Shown here: positions 17,109-26,724 of the stretch, piece after piece
Position numbering within the stretch: position 1 is the stretch's first letter
Layout: each line of letters opens with the position of its first letter
Notes under the pieces: generated by a model
What the model saw: the letters and a program-made list of their open reading frames with translations, nothing else
Told to the model about the DNA's origin: nothing
The model's database searches: none
Origin: Nitratireductor aestuarii
GTDB lineage: Bacteria > Pseudomonadota > Alphaproteobacteria > Rhizobiales > Rhizobiaceae
Length of the DNA: 64,000 nucleotides
Reading direction: 5' to 3'
NCBI RefSeq assembly: GCF_014641695.1
Contig: NZ_BMIF01000007.1
Location: forward strand, 124,001-188,000
Position numbers and translations under genes: made by a program

Positions 17109-18361
17109 GTGACATCGCCTGGATCGAGAGAACGCTTACGGGTGCAAGGCCGCAGGTTGTGAGCGCGTTGCTGCGGTACTTCCGGGATCTCGACCGGGCG
17201 GAAGAAGCGTTTCAGGAAGCCTGCCTCAGGGCATTGCGAACCTGGCCGGACAAGGGGCCGCCACGCGACCCTGCGGCATGGCTGATCTTTGTCGGCCGCA
17301 ACGCCGTTCTCGACACGGTTCGGCGCGACAGCCGAAACACCCAATTGCCTGACGATGCAGCGATTTCAGATCTGGATGACGCGGAAACGCAGATGTCGGA
17401 CCGGCTCGACAATGCGCATTACCGGGACGACATTCTCCGGCTGATGTTCATCTGCTGCCATCCGGACCTACCCGCGACCCAGCAGATTGCGCTTGCGCTG
17501 CGCATCGTCTCTGGGTTGTCGGTGAAGGAGATCGCGGCGGCATTCCTCGTCAACGAGAAGGCGATGGAACAGCGGATCACGCGCGCCAAGCGCCGCGTCA
17601 TGGATGCCGACGTGCCGTTCGAGGCCCCCGGCCCTGCCGAGCGGGCGGAGCGCGTTGGCGCGGTGGCGGCGATGATCTACCTGCTCTTCAACGAGGGATA
17701 TTCAGCAAGCGGCGGTGAGGTACATCTGCGCGCGCCGCTCTGCGAAGAACCAATACGGCTCGCACGCCTGTTGCTGCGGCTCTATCCTTCCGAGCCAGAG
17801 ATCATGGGGCTGCTCGCGCTGATGCTGCTGCAGCACGCACGCACACCAAGCCGCCTCGATGCCGAGGGAAACATCGTTCTTCTGGAAAACCAGGACCGCA
17901 CTCGCTGGAACCGCGAACAGATTGGCGAGGGTCTGGCGCTTATCGACAAGGCCGTGCGCCATCGCGCTCCCGGGCCCTACCAGATCCAGGCAGCAATAGC
18001 CGCCCTGCATGATCAGGCGCCCAATGCCGAGGCAACGGACTGGACGCAGATCAGCCTCCTCTATCTGACGCTTGAGCGCATGACGCCCTCGCCTGTCATC
18101 ACGCTCAACCGGGCGGTCGCCGTTTTCAAGGCATCCGGCGCAAAACAGGCGCTGGAGCTGGTGAAACCGCTCGAAGACAGGCTCGGCAGTTATTTCTATT
18201 TTCATGGCGTCCATGGTGCGCTGCTCAAGGAGCTTGGGCAGGTGGATGAAGCGCGGCAGGCATTCAACAAGGCGATCTCGCTCGCGCGAACGCCAGCAGA
18301 AGCCGCCCACATCCGCCAGCAGCTCGACGCACTCGCAGGCCCAATGAAGGCCGCGCAATAG
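17105..18361 (+). CDS. ECF42-type RNA polymerase sigma factor with C-terminal SnoaL/TPR-like extension
   Basis: A 418-residue sigma-70 factor of the ECF type. Sigma region 2 is within the first 80 residues (LLRYFRDLDRAEEAFQEACLRALRTWP..DPAAWLIFVGRNAVLDTVRR), region 4 with HTH follows (ALRIVSGLSVKEIAAAFLVNEKAMEQRITRAKRRV), and an extended C-terminal DUF6596-like domain (about 190 residues, ending AHIRQQLDALAG) marks the ECF42 group. These sigma factors usually lack an anti-sigma partner and are instead encoded with DGPF proteins, exactly as here. It probably reads its own promoter and that of the downstream VOC gene. Confidence 0.93.
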   Translation: MSDIAWIERTLTGARPQVVSALLRYFRDLDRAEEAFQEACLRALRTWPDKGPPRDPAAWLIFVGRNAVLDTVRRDSRNTQLPDDAAISDLDDAETQMSDRLDNAHYRDDILRLMFICCHPDLPATQQIALALRIVSGLSVKEIAAAFLVNEKAMEQRITRAKRRVMDADVPFEAPGPAERAERVGAVAAMIYLLFNEGYSASGGEVHLRAPLCEEPIRLARLLLRLYPSEPEIMGLLALMLLQHARTPSRLDAEGNIVLLENQDRTRWNREQIGEGLALIDKAVRHRAPGPYQIQAAIAALHDQAPNAEATDWTQISLLYLTLERMTPSPVITLNRAVAVFKASGAKQALELVKPLEDRLGSYFYFHGVHGALLKELGQVDEARQAFNKAISLARTPAEAAHIRQQLDALAGPMKAAQ

Positions 18362-18380
18362 CGAAAACTTTCCTCGGCTA

Positions 18381-18407
18381 TGTCGGCTAGCGGCAGAGAT
18401 ATTCGTC
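18381..18407 (+). promoter_or_regulatory. Candidate ECF42 promoter (TGTCGG-N17-CGTC) upstream of the VOC gene
   Basis: TGTCGG at 18381-18386 and CGTC at 18404-18407 with a 17-bp spacer, in the 77-bp gap between the sigma gene and the VOC gene. It matches the site before the DGPF gene in both boxes, spacing and the TTCGTC context, while the spacers differ. The -10 lies about 32 bp before the VOC ATG. Confidence 0.6.
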
Positions 18408-18438
18408 CTGAGTGAGATCCAACAATGGAGGGAGAAAG

Positions 18439-18852
18439 ATGTCAGTCGTTCAAGTTGCACCGGGCGAAACCGGAGAAGTTCGTGGCGGGGTGATCGCCTA
18501 TCTGCAAGTCGACGGGGCTGTCAAAGCTGCGGACTACTACGCCCGCGCCTTCGGCGCTCGCGAGGTTGCCCGTGCGCCGCTCGACGAGAAGGGCCGCACC
18601 ATGCACCTGCACCTCTACATCAACGAGGGATCGTTGATGCTCTGCGATGTCTATGAAGAGCACGGCCATCCGCTGGAAAAGCCGGGCGGCATGACCCTCA
18701 CCCTCAACGTTACAGATCCGGACATGTGGTGGGAACGCGCAACAAAGGCCGAAGGCACCGTTGTCGAGGTCGAGTTGCAGGAGATGTTCTGGGGTTCGCG
18801 TTGGGGCCAGGTGCGTGATCCGTTCGGCTTCAGCTGGGCGATTACAGGTTAA
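18439..18852 (+). CDS. VOC-family (glyoxalase/PhnB-like) protein
   Basis: A 137-residue vicinal oxygen chelate fold protein with PhnB-like features: GVIAYLQVDGAVKAADYYARAFGAREVAR at the N-terminus, a long acidic MHLHLYINEGSLMLCDVYEEHG stretch, and a C-terminal WGSRWGQVRDPFGFSWAI motif. A GGAGG ribosome site precedes the ATG. Metal or substrate is unknown. It forms the third gene of the ECF42 module and has its own candidate sigma promoter, so it is probably a regulon member and not just a neighbour. Confidence 0.88.
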   Translation: MSVVQVAPGETGEVRGGVIAYLQVDGAVKAADYYARAFGAREVARAPLDEKGRTMHLHLYINEGSLMLCDVYEEHGHPLEKPGGMTLTLNVTDPDMWWERATKAEGTVVEVELQEMFWGSRWGQVRDPFGFSWAITG

Positions 18853-18920
18853 GCAACGCATTCGCACAGGTTAAGGGTTCGGCTGCCCATCTGCACCGGA
18901 CCGGATTGGAACTCGTCCAC

Positions 18921-18955
18921 AAGGCACTGCACAAGATCGGTGCAGTGCCTTCTTC
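18921..18955 (+). terminator. Intrinsic terminator after the ECF42 module
   Basis: Perfect 11-bp inverted repeat AAGGCACTGCA / TGCAGTGCCTT with a 9-nt loop, followed by CTTC. It lies 69 bp after the VOC stop. The remaining 150 bp up to the FKBP gene show nothing else firm. Confidence 0.75.
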
Positions 18956-19102
18956 TGGATGAGGCCATACCCCAAGTTTATGACCCTATAGCCTTTACCT
19001 CCGATCCTTCCGCCCTATCCTTCTATGGTCCGGTCAGTTAAGACGCGGAAGAGCGCGGCTTGTAGCCAGCATTTCAGTCCGAACTATTGAAGGGAGCACT
19101 AT

Positions 19103-19561
19103 ATGGCACAGGCACAGAGCGGAGATATTGTACGCGTTCACTATCGCGGCACACTATCGGACGGCACAGAATTTGATTCGTCCCGCGGCCGTGAGCCACT
19201 AGAATTCCAGGTCGGCAGCGGCCAGGTGATCCCAGGCTTCGAACGTCAGGTGGAAGGCATGGCGGTCGGCGAGACTTCCGTCGTGACCATCCCGGCCGAC
19301 GAGGCCTATGGCCAGCGCGACGAGCGCCAGATCCAGGAAATCCCGCGGAACGCCATGCCCGAAGACCTGATCCTCGAAGTTGGCGCAGGGCTCACTGCAA
19401 CGACGCGCGATGGCAAGGAGATCCCGCTTACAGTGGTGGCGCTCACCGACGATACCGTGACGGTGGACGGCAACCATCCTTTGGCTGGACGCGACCTCAC
19501 GTTCGAGCTTGAACTCGTCGAGATCGTTGCTTCGCCGAACAAATCCGGCTTCGGGGTTTAA
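19103..19561 (+). CDS. FKBP-type peptidyl-prolyl isomerase (SlyD-like)
   Basis: Cytoplasmic prolyl isomerase and chaperone, 152 residues. The FKBP core is visible in GDIVRVHYRGTLSDGTEFDSS, the PLEFQVGSGQVIPGFERQVEGM flap, and the closing NHPLAGRDLTFELELVEI. The insert between them (DEAYGQRDERQIQEIPRNAMPEDLILEVGAGLTATTRDGKEIPLTVVALTDDTVTVDG) is the IF chaperone domain of SlyD-type proteins. There is no His-rich metal-binding tail as in E. coli SlyD. An AAGGGAG ribosome site precedes the ATG. Monocistronic. Confidence 0.93.
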   Translation: MAQAQSGDIVRVHYRGTLSDGTEFDSSRGREPLEFQVGSGQVIPGFERQVEGMAVGETSVVTIPADEAYGQRDERQIQEIPRNAMPEDLILEVGAGLTATTRDGKEIPLTVVALTDDTVTVDGNHPLAGRDLTFELELVEIVASPNKSGFGV

Positions 19562-19634
19562 GCGCCCACGAACTTCAGAAGGGCTGAGTGGCCAGCGTGA
19601 GGAAACTCGCCACGGCCACGCAGCTCTTTTTGTT

Positions 19635-20045
19635 TCAGCCGAGATACTGGCTGGCAAATTCCGGCGATGGCTCTATCGGAGTGATTACGTCGATCAGGAT
19701 TCCGTTTGGGTCCGCGGTAATGAAGTGGCGCTGCCCGAAAGGTTCGTCTTTCAACTCAAGCAGCATGGGCAGCCCTGCCCCCTTGAGACGCTCATACTCG
19801 CCGTCAACGTTCTCAACCTCAAAGTTCAGGATCAGCGCGTTTGTCCTGCCGCGCGCGCTGGCCGGAATTGTCTCGTGGCTGCCGTCCAGGATCGCCAGAT
19901 TGACGTTCTCATTCACTTCGGACTGAAGATGCACGTACCAGTCGCTCGTGAAGCGAGGCGCAAACCGGAAGTGCTTTTGCCAGAACTCTGCCGTGCCCTG
20001 CACATCGGCTGTCATGATGACGGGGTAGTAGCTGGTGATCTTCAC
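19635..20045 (-). CDS. VOC-family protein, TetR-linked
   Basis: A 136-residue glyoxalase/bleomycin-resistance-like protein. It opens [27 protein letters not shown] and ends in [20 protein letters not shown]. The start is a GTG with a GGAAAGGGAAG ribosome site 3-13 bases before it. Divergent from a TetR regulator across a 71-bp gap that holds two operator copies, so this gene is probably the main target of that repressor. The substrate is unknown. Confidence 0.85.
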   Translation of the reverse strand: MKITSYYPVIMTADVQGTAEFWQKHFRFAPRFTSDWYVHLQSEVNENVNLAILDGSHETIPASARGRTNALILNFEVENVDGEYERLKGAGLPMLLELKDEPFGQRHFITADPNGILIDVITPIEPSPEFASQYLG

Positions 20046-20072
20046 GGCACTTCCCTTTCCTTCAAAACAAAT

Positions 20073-20119
20073 ATACAATCTGCATGTTTGTTCTTATTAA
20101 CATACAGGCTGCATGTATG
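20073..20119. promoter_or_regulatory. Duplicated operator in the VOC/tetR intergenic region
   Basis: Two 18-bp copies with three mismatches: ATACAATCTGCATGTTTG at 20073-20090 and ATACAGGCTGCATGTATG at 20102-20119, 29 bp apart from start to start. The second is a dyad, CATACA...TGTATG (20101-20119), and overlaps the tetR start codon. The first overlaps the AT-rich promoter region of the VOC gene. The layout fits one repressor shutting both genes. Confidence 0.6.
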
Positions 20120-20716
20120 CAACAAGGAAGCACCCGCCGAACCAACCGCGAGCGGTCAGATGAAAGCAAGGCCCGGCTTATGGCGGCTGCCCGGACGCTC
20201 TTCATTGAAAAAGGATATGCGGAAACCAGCACGCCAGAGATCGTGGCGGCAGCGGGGCTTACGCGCGGCGCCCTCTATCATCACTTCACCGACAAGCAGG
20301 CGCTGTTTCGCGCCGTTGTCGAACAGGAGTCCGCAACCGTCGCTGCGGAAATAGAGGCAGGCGCTTCCAACGAGACGCCCTCAGCCATCGATGCGCTGAT
20401 GGAGGGGAGCCGCGCCTACTTCGATGCCATGATAAGACCCGGGCGGGCAAAGCTCCTGCTGCTTGAAGGTCCTGCCGTCCTTGGCCGAAAATCAATGGAC
20501 GAGATCGACGCCGAGCACGGCGCCCGTACGTTGCTTGAAGGCCTGACTGAAGCGCTGGCTGAGACTAATCGGCAGGGCCTGCCGCTAGGGCCCCTGTCGG
20601 AGATGCTCAGTGCAGCCTTTGATCGCGCTGCTCTTGCGATATCCGAAGGCGCCGATCCCCGCCCCTATCAGGAGGGTATCGAGGCGCTTCTCTCAGGGCT
20701 GATCCGTCAAAGCTAA
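20117..20716 (+). CDS. TetR/AcrR-family transcriptional regulator
   Basis: A 199-residue repressor. The N-terminal helix-turn-helix is ARTLFIEKGYAETSTPEIVAAAGLTRGALYHHFTDKQALFRAVVE, a textbook TetR DNA-binding domain. The C-terminal ligand domain is typical and gives no ligand. The chosen ATG gives the usual N-terminal tail before the HTH, but no Shine-Dalgarno is seen and the start sits inside the second operator copy, so the mRNA may be leaderless or nearly so. Divergent from a VOC gene. Confidence 0.92.
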   Translation: MQQGSTRRTNRERSDESKARLMAAARTLFIEKGYAETSTPEIVAAAGLTRGALYHHFTDKQALFRAVVEQESATVAAEIEAGASNETPSAIDALMEGSRAYFDAMIRPGRAKLLLLEGPAVLGRKSMDEIDAEHGARTLLEGLTEALAETNRQGLPLGPLSEMLSAAFDRAALAISEGADPRPYQEGIEALLSGLIRQS

Positions 20717-20727
20717 CAGCGCCACGC

Positions 20728-21024
20728 TTACAGGAAAATCCGGTCGCCCTGCTCGTCGATAATCTGCATGCCCTTGCGGATTGCTACGTCGGCCGCCGCG
20801 TCCTCGGACTGGAAGCGGTCTGCACGGATGAAGCGATGCTCCTTCACCACGCCGTCCACTTCCTTAGAGATGACGCCGCAGGTCTGGAACTGCCCGCCTT
20901 CCTTGAAAGGCGTGGCGCGGATGGAAAAGCCCTTGTGCTCGACAACCTCGCCGACCGTGCGCTCACCGCCCGAATTGTCGCTGACCTTCGAGCCGCCGCC
21001 GAACAAGCGCTTCAAGAATGACAT
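20728..21024 (-). CDS. HlyU-family protein
   Basis: A 98-residue small protein of the rhizobial HlyU-like family: it opens MSFLKRLFGGG, an amphipathic start shared by such proteins, then VVEHKGFSIRATPFKEGGQFQTCGVISKEVDG, and ends FQSEDAAADVAIRKGMQIIDEQGDRIF. In Vibrio, HlyU is a regulator; the rhizobial relatives have no proven role. An AGGGGAG site supports the chosen start over an extension of 10 codons. Confidence 0.8.
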   Translation of the reverse strand: MSFLKRLFGGGSKVSDNSGGERTVGEVVEHKGFSIRATPFKEGGQFQTCGVISKEVDGVVKEHRFIRADRFQSEDAAADVAIRKGMQIIDEQGDRIFL

Positions 21025-21084
21025 AGCCGTGCTCCCCTTGTGATTGAGGCTCAATAGCCCAGACGTCGTCGGATGATCAATCGC

Positions 21085-21507
21085 TTATGCGATATGAAGT
21101 ACGATCTCCCGGCGGTGCGAATGATCGCGATGCTCGAAGAGGTAGATGCCCTGCCAGGTTCCCAACAGCAGCTCTCCGTCAGCGATGGGAACTGAGAGGG
21201 ACGTCTGGAGCAACGCAGCCTTGATGTGCGCTGGCATGTCGTCCGGGCCTTCCATCGTGTGCGTCACCCATTTCATCGAAGGATCGTTCGACGGAGGGAT
21301 GAGCCTCTGGAAGAAGGCCTTGAGATCGCGCTGGACGTCCGGATCGGCATTCTCCTGGATCAGGAGCGAACAGGAGGTGTGGCGGACAAAGACCGTCAGA
21401 AGCGCGGTGCCAGCCCCGGACTCGCGCACGAAGCTACAGACTTCATCCGTGAACTCGTAGAGCCCCTGCCCTCTGGTGGAAATGTTCAGACGTGTCTGGC
21501 TTGCCAT
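21085..21507 (-). CDS. YjbQ-family protein (UPF0047, secondary thiamine-phosphate synthase activity)
   Basis: A 140-residue member of the UPF0047/YjbQ family. Marks are TVFVRHTSCSLLIQENADPDVQRDL, a HTMEGPDDMPAHIKAALL segment, and GTWQGIYLFEHRDHSHRREI at the C-terminus, with conserved histidines around a metal site. Some members show weak thiamine-phosphate synthase activity; the physiological role is unsettled. It lies just upstream of rpoD's terminator on the same strand. Confidence 0.9.
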   Translation of the reverse strand: MASQTRLNISTRGQGLYEFTDEVCSFVRESGAGTALLTVFVRHTSCSLLIQENADPDVQRDLKAFFQRLIPPSNDPSMKWVTHTMEGPDDMPAHIKAALLQTSLSVPIADGELLLGTWQGIYLFEHRDHSHRREIVLHIA

Positions 21508-21532
21508 TCCTGCTTTCTCCCAAGCTGAAACG

Positions 21533-21558
21533 AAAAAAGCCGGACATGAGCCCGGCTT
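21533..21558 (-). terminator. Intrinsic terminator of rpoD
   Basis: Read on the minus strand: AAGCCGG, loop GCTCATGT, CCGGCTT, then a run of six T. It lies about 20 bp after the rpoD stop. Confidence 0.9.
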
Positions 21559-21579
21559 CTTCAGAATTTTATGGACCGC

Positions 21580-23586
<2,007 letters not shown>

Positions 23587-23781
23587 GCCTTGTAATCTCC
23601 TACCGGCCGAGCCGGACAGTCTCACTGGATGCGCGCAGCCGAGTCGCGCATGTGTAGCCTCTACCGCGGTCCCGTAAACGCACGATTAACCTTGTCATCT
23701 AATGCGAAGTTTCGAACCGTCCATGTCTTGTGATATGGGTTTCTTCTACATTTTCGAGCGAGCAGCGCTCCGACAGCGTTC

Positions 23782-23797
23782 GAATCAAACTTGATTC
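23782..23797. promoter_or_regulatory. Perfect 7-bp inverted repeat upstream of rpoD
   Basis: GAATCAA-AC-TTGATTC in the 290-bp gap between dnaG and rpoD. On the minus strand it follows a CTTGAC box (23820-23815) by 17 bp and covers where a -10 would be, though the hexamer (GAATCA) is a poor -10. It may be an operator; no promoter can be assigned firmly. The rest of the gap shows nothing else firm. Confidence 0.3.
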
Positions 23798-23876
23798 CTT
23801 CATTCGCGACCAAGGTCAAGCTGCTCTGACATGATTCGGTACAAAAAAGCGAATCAATCTGCCGCATTGCACTTAG

Positions 23877-25823
23877 CTACGACCGCCCGGAAACACGCCC
23901 AGACGCTATACCAAAGCCATCGATCAGGGCGTTGGTGGCGTCGATATTATGCAGTTCAGCCTGAATTTCTGCCAGGTGGCGGGCATCCTCTTCGGTCCAG
24001 ACCTCGGCCACGGCCATTTCAGCCTCTGCTGCTCTCAGCTCTCTATGTAGAGAGCGAACGCGTCTATGCAAGTGCAGCAGCTGCGTGAACGCCTCTCGCG
24101 CATCTTCAAGCGCGGCATTTTGCAACGCGGGCCACATGTATGCGGCCTTAACCCGCAATTCCGCATCAGCCCAGATAGTGCCGAGCCCAGCTTCTTCAAT
24201 AGCGCCGATCAGTTTTTCGCGCGTGAGGGCCGGATCGAAGGCGAACTGGTCCAGAATGATGCGCCTCAGCAACACCAGATCATTGCTGGTTAACTCCAGC
24301 GGCTCCACCGCGTCAAAATGCTCCTCGATCAACATAGGGTGGTTGACGAGCGTCACGACGATGGTTGCCTCACGCAGCGGCATCGCGGCACCTGCGCTCG
24401 CCCTCACCAGCGAGGAACGCGCAAGACTCTGCGAAACGGGCATTCGTCCCGATGCTGCCCCCGGACGCGCGCCGTGACGACCGCCACCGCGACCGCCACC
24501 GAACTGGCCTCCCCGCTCGGCATTCCGACCCTGCGGCTTGGGCGAGCCGAAAAAGCTCTGCATCCGGTCGCGCATTTCCTGCGCATAGTGGCGGCGGACG
24601 TTCTCGTCCTTGATCTGGTTGGTGAGGTTGCGCAGCCGCTCCTCAAGCTCGGCGCGGCGCTCCGGCGTGTCATAGGAGGAACCGGAGGTTTCGCGCATCC
24701 AGATGAGATCGGCGAGCGGGAGCGCCTGAGACATGATCGCATCGAAGGGCTGACGTCCGCCCTCCTTTACGATGTCGTCCGGGTCCTTGCCGTCCGGAAG
24801 CAGCGCGAAGCGGACGGTCCGCCCGGGCTGAACGGAAGGAAGCACAAGATCGGCCGCACGCCAGGCAGCACGCAGGCCCGCATTATCACCATCGAAGCAG
24901 AGGATCGGCTCCTGCGAGACGCGCCAGAGCAGTTCCAGCTGGTTTTCAGTGAGGGCCGTTCCAAGCGGGGCGACTGCCGTGTCGATGCCAGCCTGAGCCA
25001 GGGCGATGACGTCCATATAGCCTTCGACGACGATCAGGCCTGCGTCCTTGGCGTTCTTGCGTGCACGGCCAAGGTTGTAGAGCACGTTGCCCTTGTGGAA
25101 GAGCTCGGTATCGGGCGAGTTCAGGTACTTGGCCGGAACGTCAGACGACATGGCGCGGCCGCCAAAGGCGATCACGCGGCCACGGGTATCCTCGATCGGG
25201 AACATGATGCGACCGCGGAAACGGTCGAACGCCACCGGGATATCCGGACCCGTGTAGATCAGGCCGCAGGCATCCATCTGCTCCAGCGTCACGCCCTTGG
25301 AGGCCAGATGCTCTCTAAGTGCGTTGCGTGAATCCGGCGCAAAGCCGATGCGGAACGTCTGCTGGGTGACCGACGTAATCCCGCGCCCGCGCAGGTACGC
25401 CCTCGCCTCCGCCCCTACAGCCTCCTGCAGGCAGTTCTGGAAGAAGCGCGCGGCCATTTCCATGACGTCGGTGAGGCTTGCGCGGGCCTGTTCCTTGCGC
25501 TCGGCCTCGGGGTCGCGCGCAGGCATGGAAATGCCCGCCATCTCGGCCACGATTTCGACAGCCTCAGGGAAAGCAATCCCATCGAGTTCCGCAAGAAAGC
25601 GGAAATGGTCACCGGAAACGCCGCAGCCAAAGCAATGGTAGCGGCCCTTGCGGTCTTCGCAGTGGAAGCTCGGCGATTTTTCGCCGTGGAAGGGGCAGCA
25701 GGCCCAGTAGTCGCCACGGGCGGCATTGGTCTTGCGCTTGTCAAACGAAACCCTTGTGCCAACCACCTGGGAGATGGGCACCCGGTCACGGATTTCATCG
25801 AGGAAACTTTGGGAAAAGCGCAT
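23877..25823 (-). CDS. dnaG: DNA primase
   Basis: Makes RNA primers at the replication fork; 648 residues. The N-terminal zinc finger is visible (CCPFHGEKS with C43 and H46, then CFGCG with C64 and C67). The TOPRIM core (GLIVVEGYMDVIALAQAG; CFDGDNAGLRAAWRAAD) carries the catalytic acidic residues, and a C-terminal helicase-binding region (about residues 460-648) completes it. A Gly/Arg-rich linker (GGGRGGGRHG) separates them. The start MRFSQSFLDEIRDRV is the family start. It precedes rpoD on the same strand. Confidence 0.97.
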   Translation of the reverse strand: MRFSQSFLDEIRDRVPISQVVGTRVSFDKRKTNAARGDYWACCPFHGEKSPSFHCEDRKGRYHCFGCGVSGDHFRFLAELDGIAFPEAVEIVAEMAGISMPARDPEAERKEQARASLTDVMEMAARFFQNCLQEAVGAEARAYLRGRGITSVTQQTFRIGFAPDSRNALREHLASKGVTLEQMDACGLIYTGPDIPVAFDRFRGRIMFPIEDTRGRVIAFGGRAMSSDVPAKYLNSPDTELFHKGNVLYNLGRARKNAKDAGLIVVEGYMDVIALAQAGIDTAVAPLGTALTENQLELLWRVSQEPILCFDGDNAGLRAAWRAADLVLPSVQPGRTVRFALLPDGKDPDDIVKEGGRQPFDAIMSQALPLADLIWMRETSGSSYDTPERRAELEERLRNLTNQIKDENVRRHYAQEMRDRMQSFFGSPKPQGRNAERGGQFGGGRGGGRHGARPGAASGRMPVSQSLARSSLVRASAGAAMPLREATIVVTLVNHPMLIEEHFDAVEPLELTSNDLVLLRRIILDQFAFDPALTREKLIGAIEEAGLGTIWADAELRVKAAYMWPALQNAALEDAREAFTQLLHLHRRVRSLHRELRAAEAEMAVAEVWTEEDARHLAEIQAELHNIDATNALIDGFGIASGRVSGRS

Positions 25824-25988
25824 GGTCAAGGCTTTCTCACGAACCACACCCTAAAGCAAACGCCGCTCACCTAAAGATGCACGCGAGTCACAAGAGCGGT
25901 GGGAAGCGGGCTATATTCTACCCGCTATTCCCGTTGTTCACAGCTTGTGGAAAAGGAGGTGCGGCGTATTTCCGGCACCTGCCGGGCG

Positions 25989-26444
25989 TCAGCGCAGAAG
26001 ATCGCGGACCACACCGCTAGCCTTGCTGAAGTCCATGCGGCCCGGGAACTTTTCCTTGAGCGCGTTCATGCACTTGCCCATGTCGCGCAGGCCTTCGGCA
26101 CCTACTTCCTTGACGACCTCGGCGCATGCCTGACGCATGTCCTGCTCGTCCAGCGGCTTGGGCAGGAACTCCATGATGATGGCAATTTCCTGCAGTTCCT
26201 CTTCGGCCAGCTCCGCCCGAGCATTCTCCTGGTAGATGCGCGCCGATTCGTTGCGCTGCTTCACCATGCGCGTCAGTATTTCGAGGATGTCCTCGTCGTT
26301 TACCGGGTCCTTGCCCGCGCCGCGATGCGCGATGTCCCGGTCCTTGATGGCAGCCTGGATGAGCCGAAGCGTCGACGTCCGGCGCTTGTCCTGGTTCTTG
26401 AGTGCACTCACCAGTGCCTGAGCGATTTTCTCGCGGATTTGCAT
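25989..26444 (-). CDS. GatB/YqeY domain protein
   Basis: A 151-residue YqeY-like protein. It has the C-terminal GatB domain without the amidotransferase catalytic core: MQIREKIAQALVSALKNQDKRRTSTLRLIQAAIKDRDI, a hinge, then EEELQEIAIIMEFLPKPLDEQD and a KASGVVRDLLR end. Proposed to bind tRNA; the role is unclear. A GGAGA ribosome site supports this start over a 15-codon extension. It is upstream of dnaG on the same strand and divergent from carA, the common rhizobial order. Confidence 0.9.
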   Translation of the reverse strand: MQIREKIAQALVSALKNQDKRRTSTLRLIQAAIKDRDIAHRGAGKDPVNDEDILEILTRMVKQRNESARIYQENARAELAEEELQEIAIIMEFLPKPLDEQDMRQACAEVVKEVGAEGLRDMGKCMNALKEKFPGRMDFSKASGVVRDLLR

Positions 26445-26563
26445 TTCAGTTCTCCAAAGCGGAACGGACACATAATCCGGAATTGGCAAATTCGATAGAT
26501 GCTGCCGTTAAACAGAGTGGATTGATCAACGCGTCAATTCATGCCGGTTGTGCACCGCGTCAA

Positions 26564-26592
26564 TTGACCACGCGTGCTGTCTCAACTATTGT
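26564..26592 (+). promoter_or_regulatory. Sigma-70-type promoter upstream of carA
   Basis: TTGACC (26564-26569), 17-bp spacer, TATTGT (26587-26592), pointing toward carA. This implies a leader of about 125 nt before the carA ATG. The boxes and spacing fit the rhizobial RpoD consensus. The rest of the 280-bp yqeY-carA gap shows a CGCGTCAATT direct repeat around this promoter (26530-26539, 26557-26566) of unknown meaning. Confidence 0.55.
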
Positions 26593-26724
26593 CCGCCACC
26601 TGCAAGCATATTAACTAACAGAAACGCTGGCTGGTTGCGGGCCGCGCTACCTTTACGCGCACGTGAATCATGGTAGACACCGCACCTGATCGTTACGGCT
26701 GCCTCTGTAAGATGGAGATTTTAT

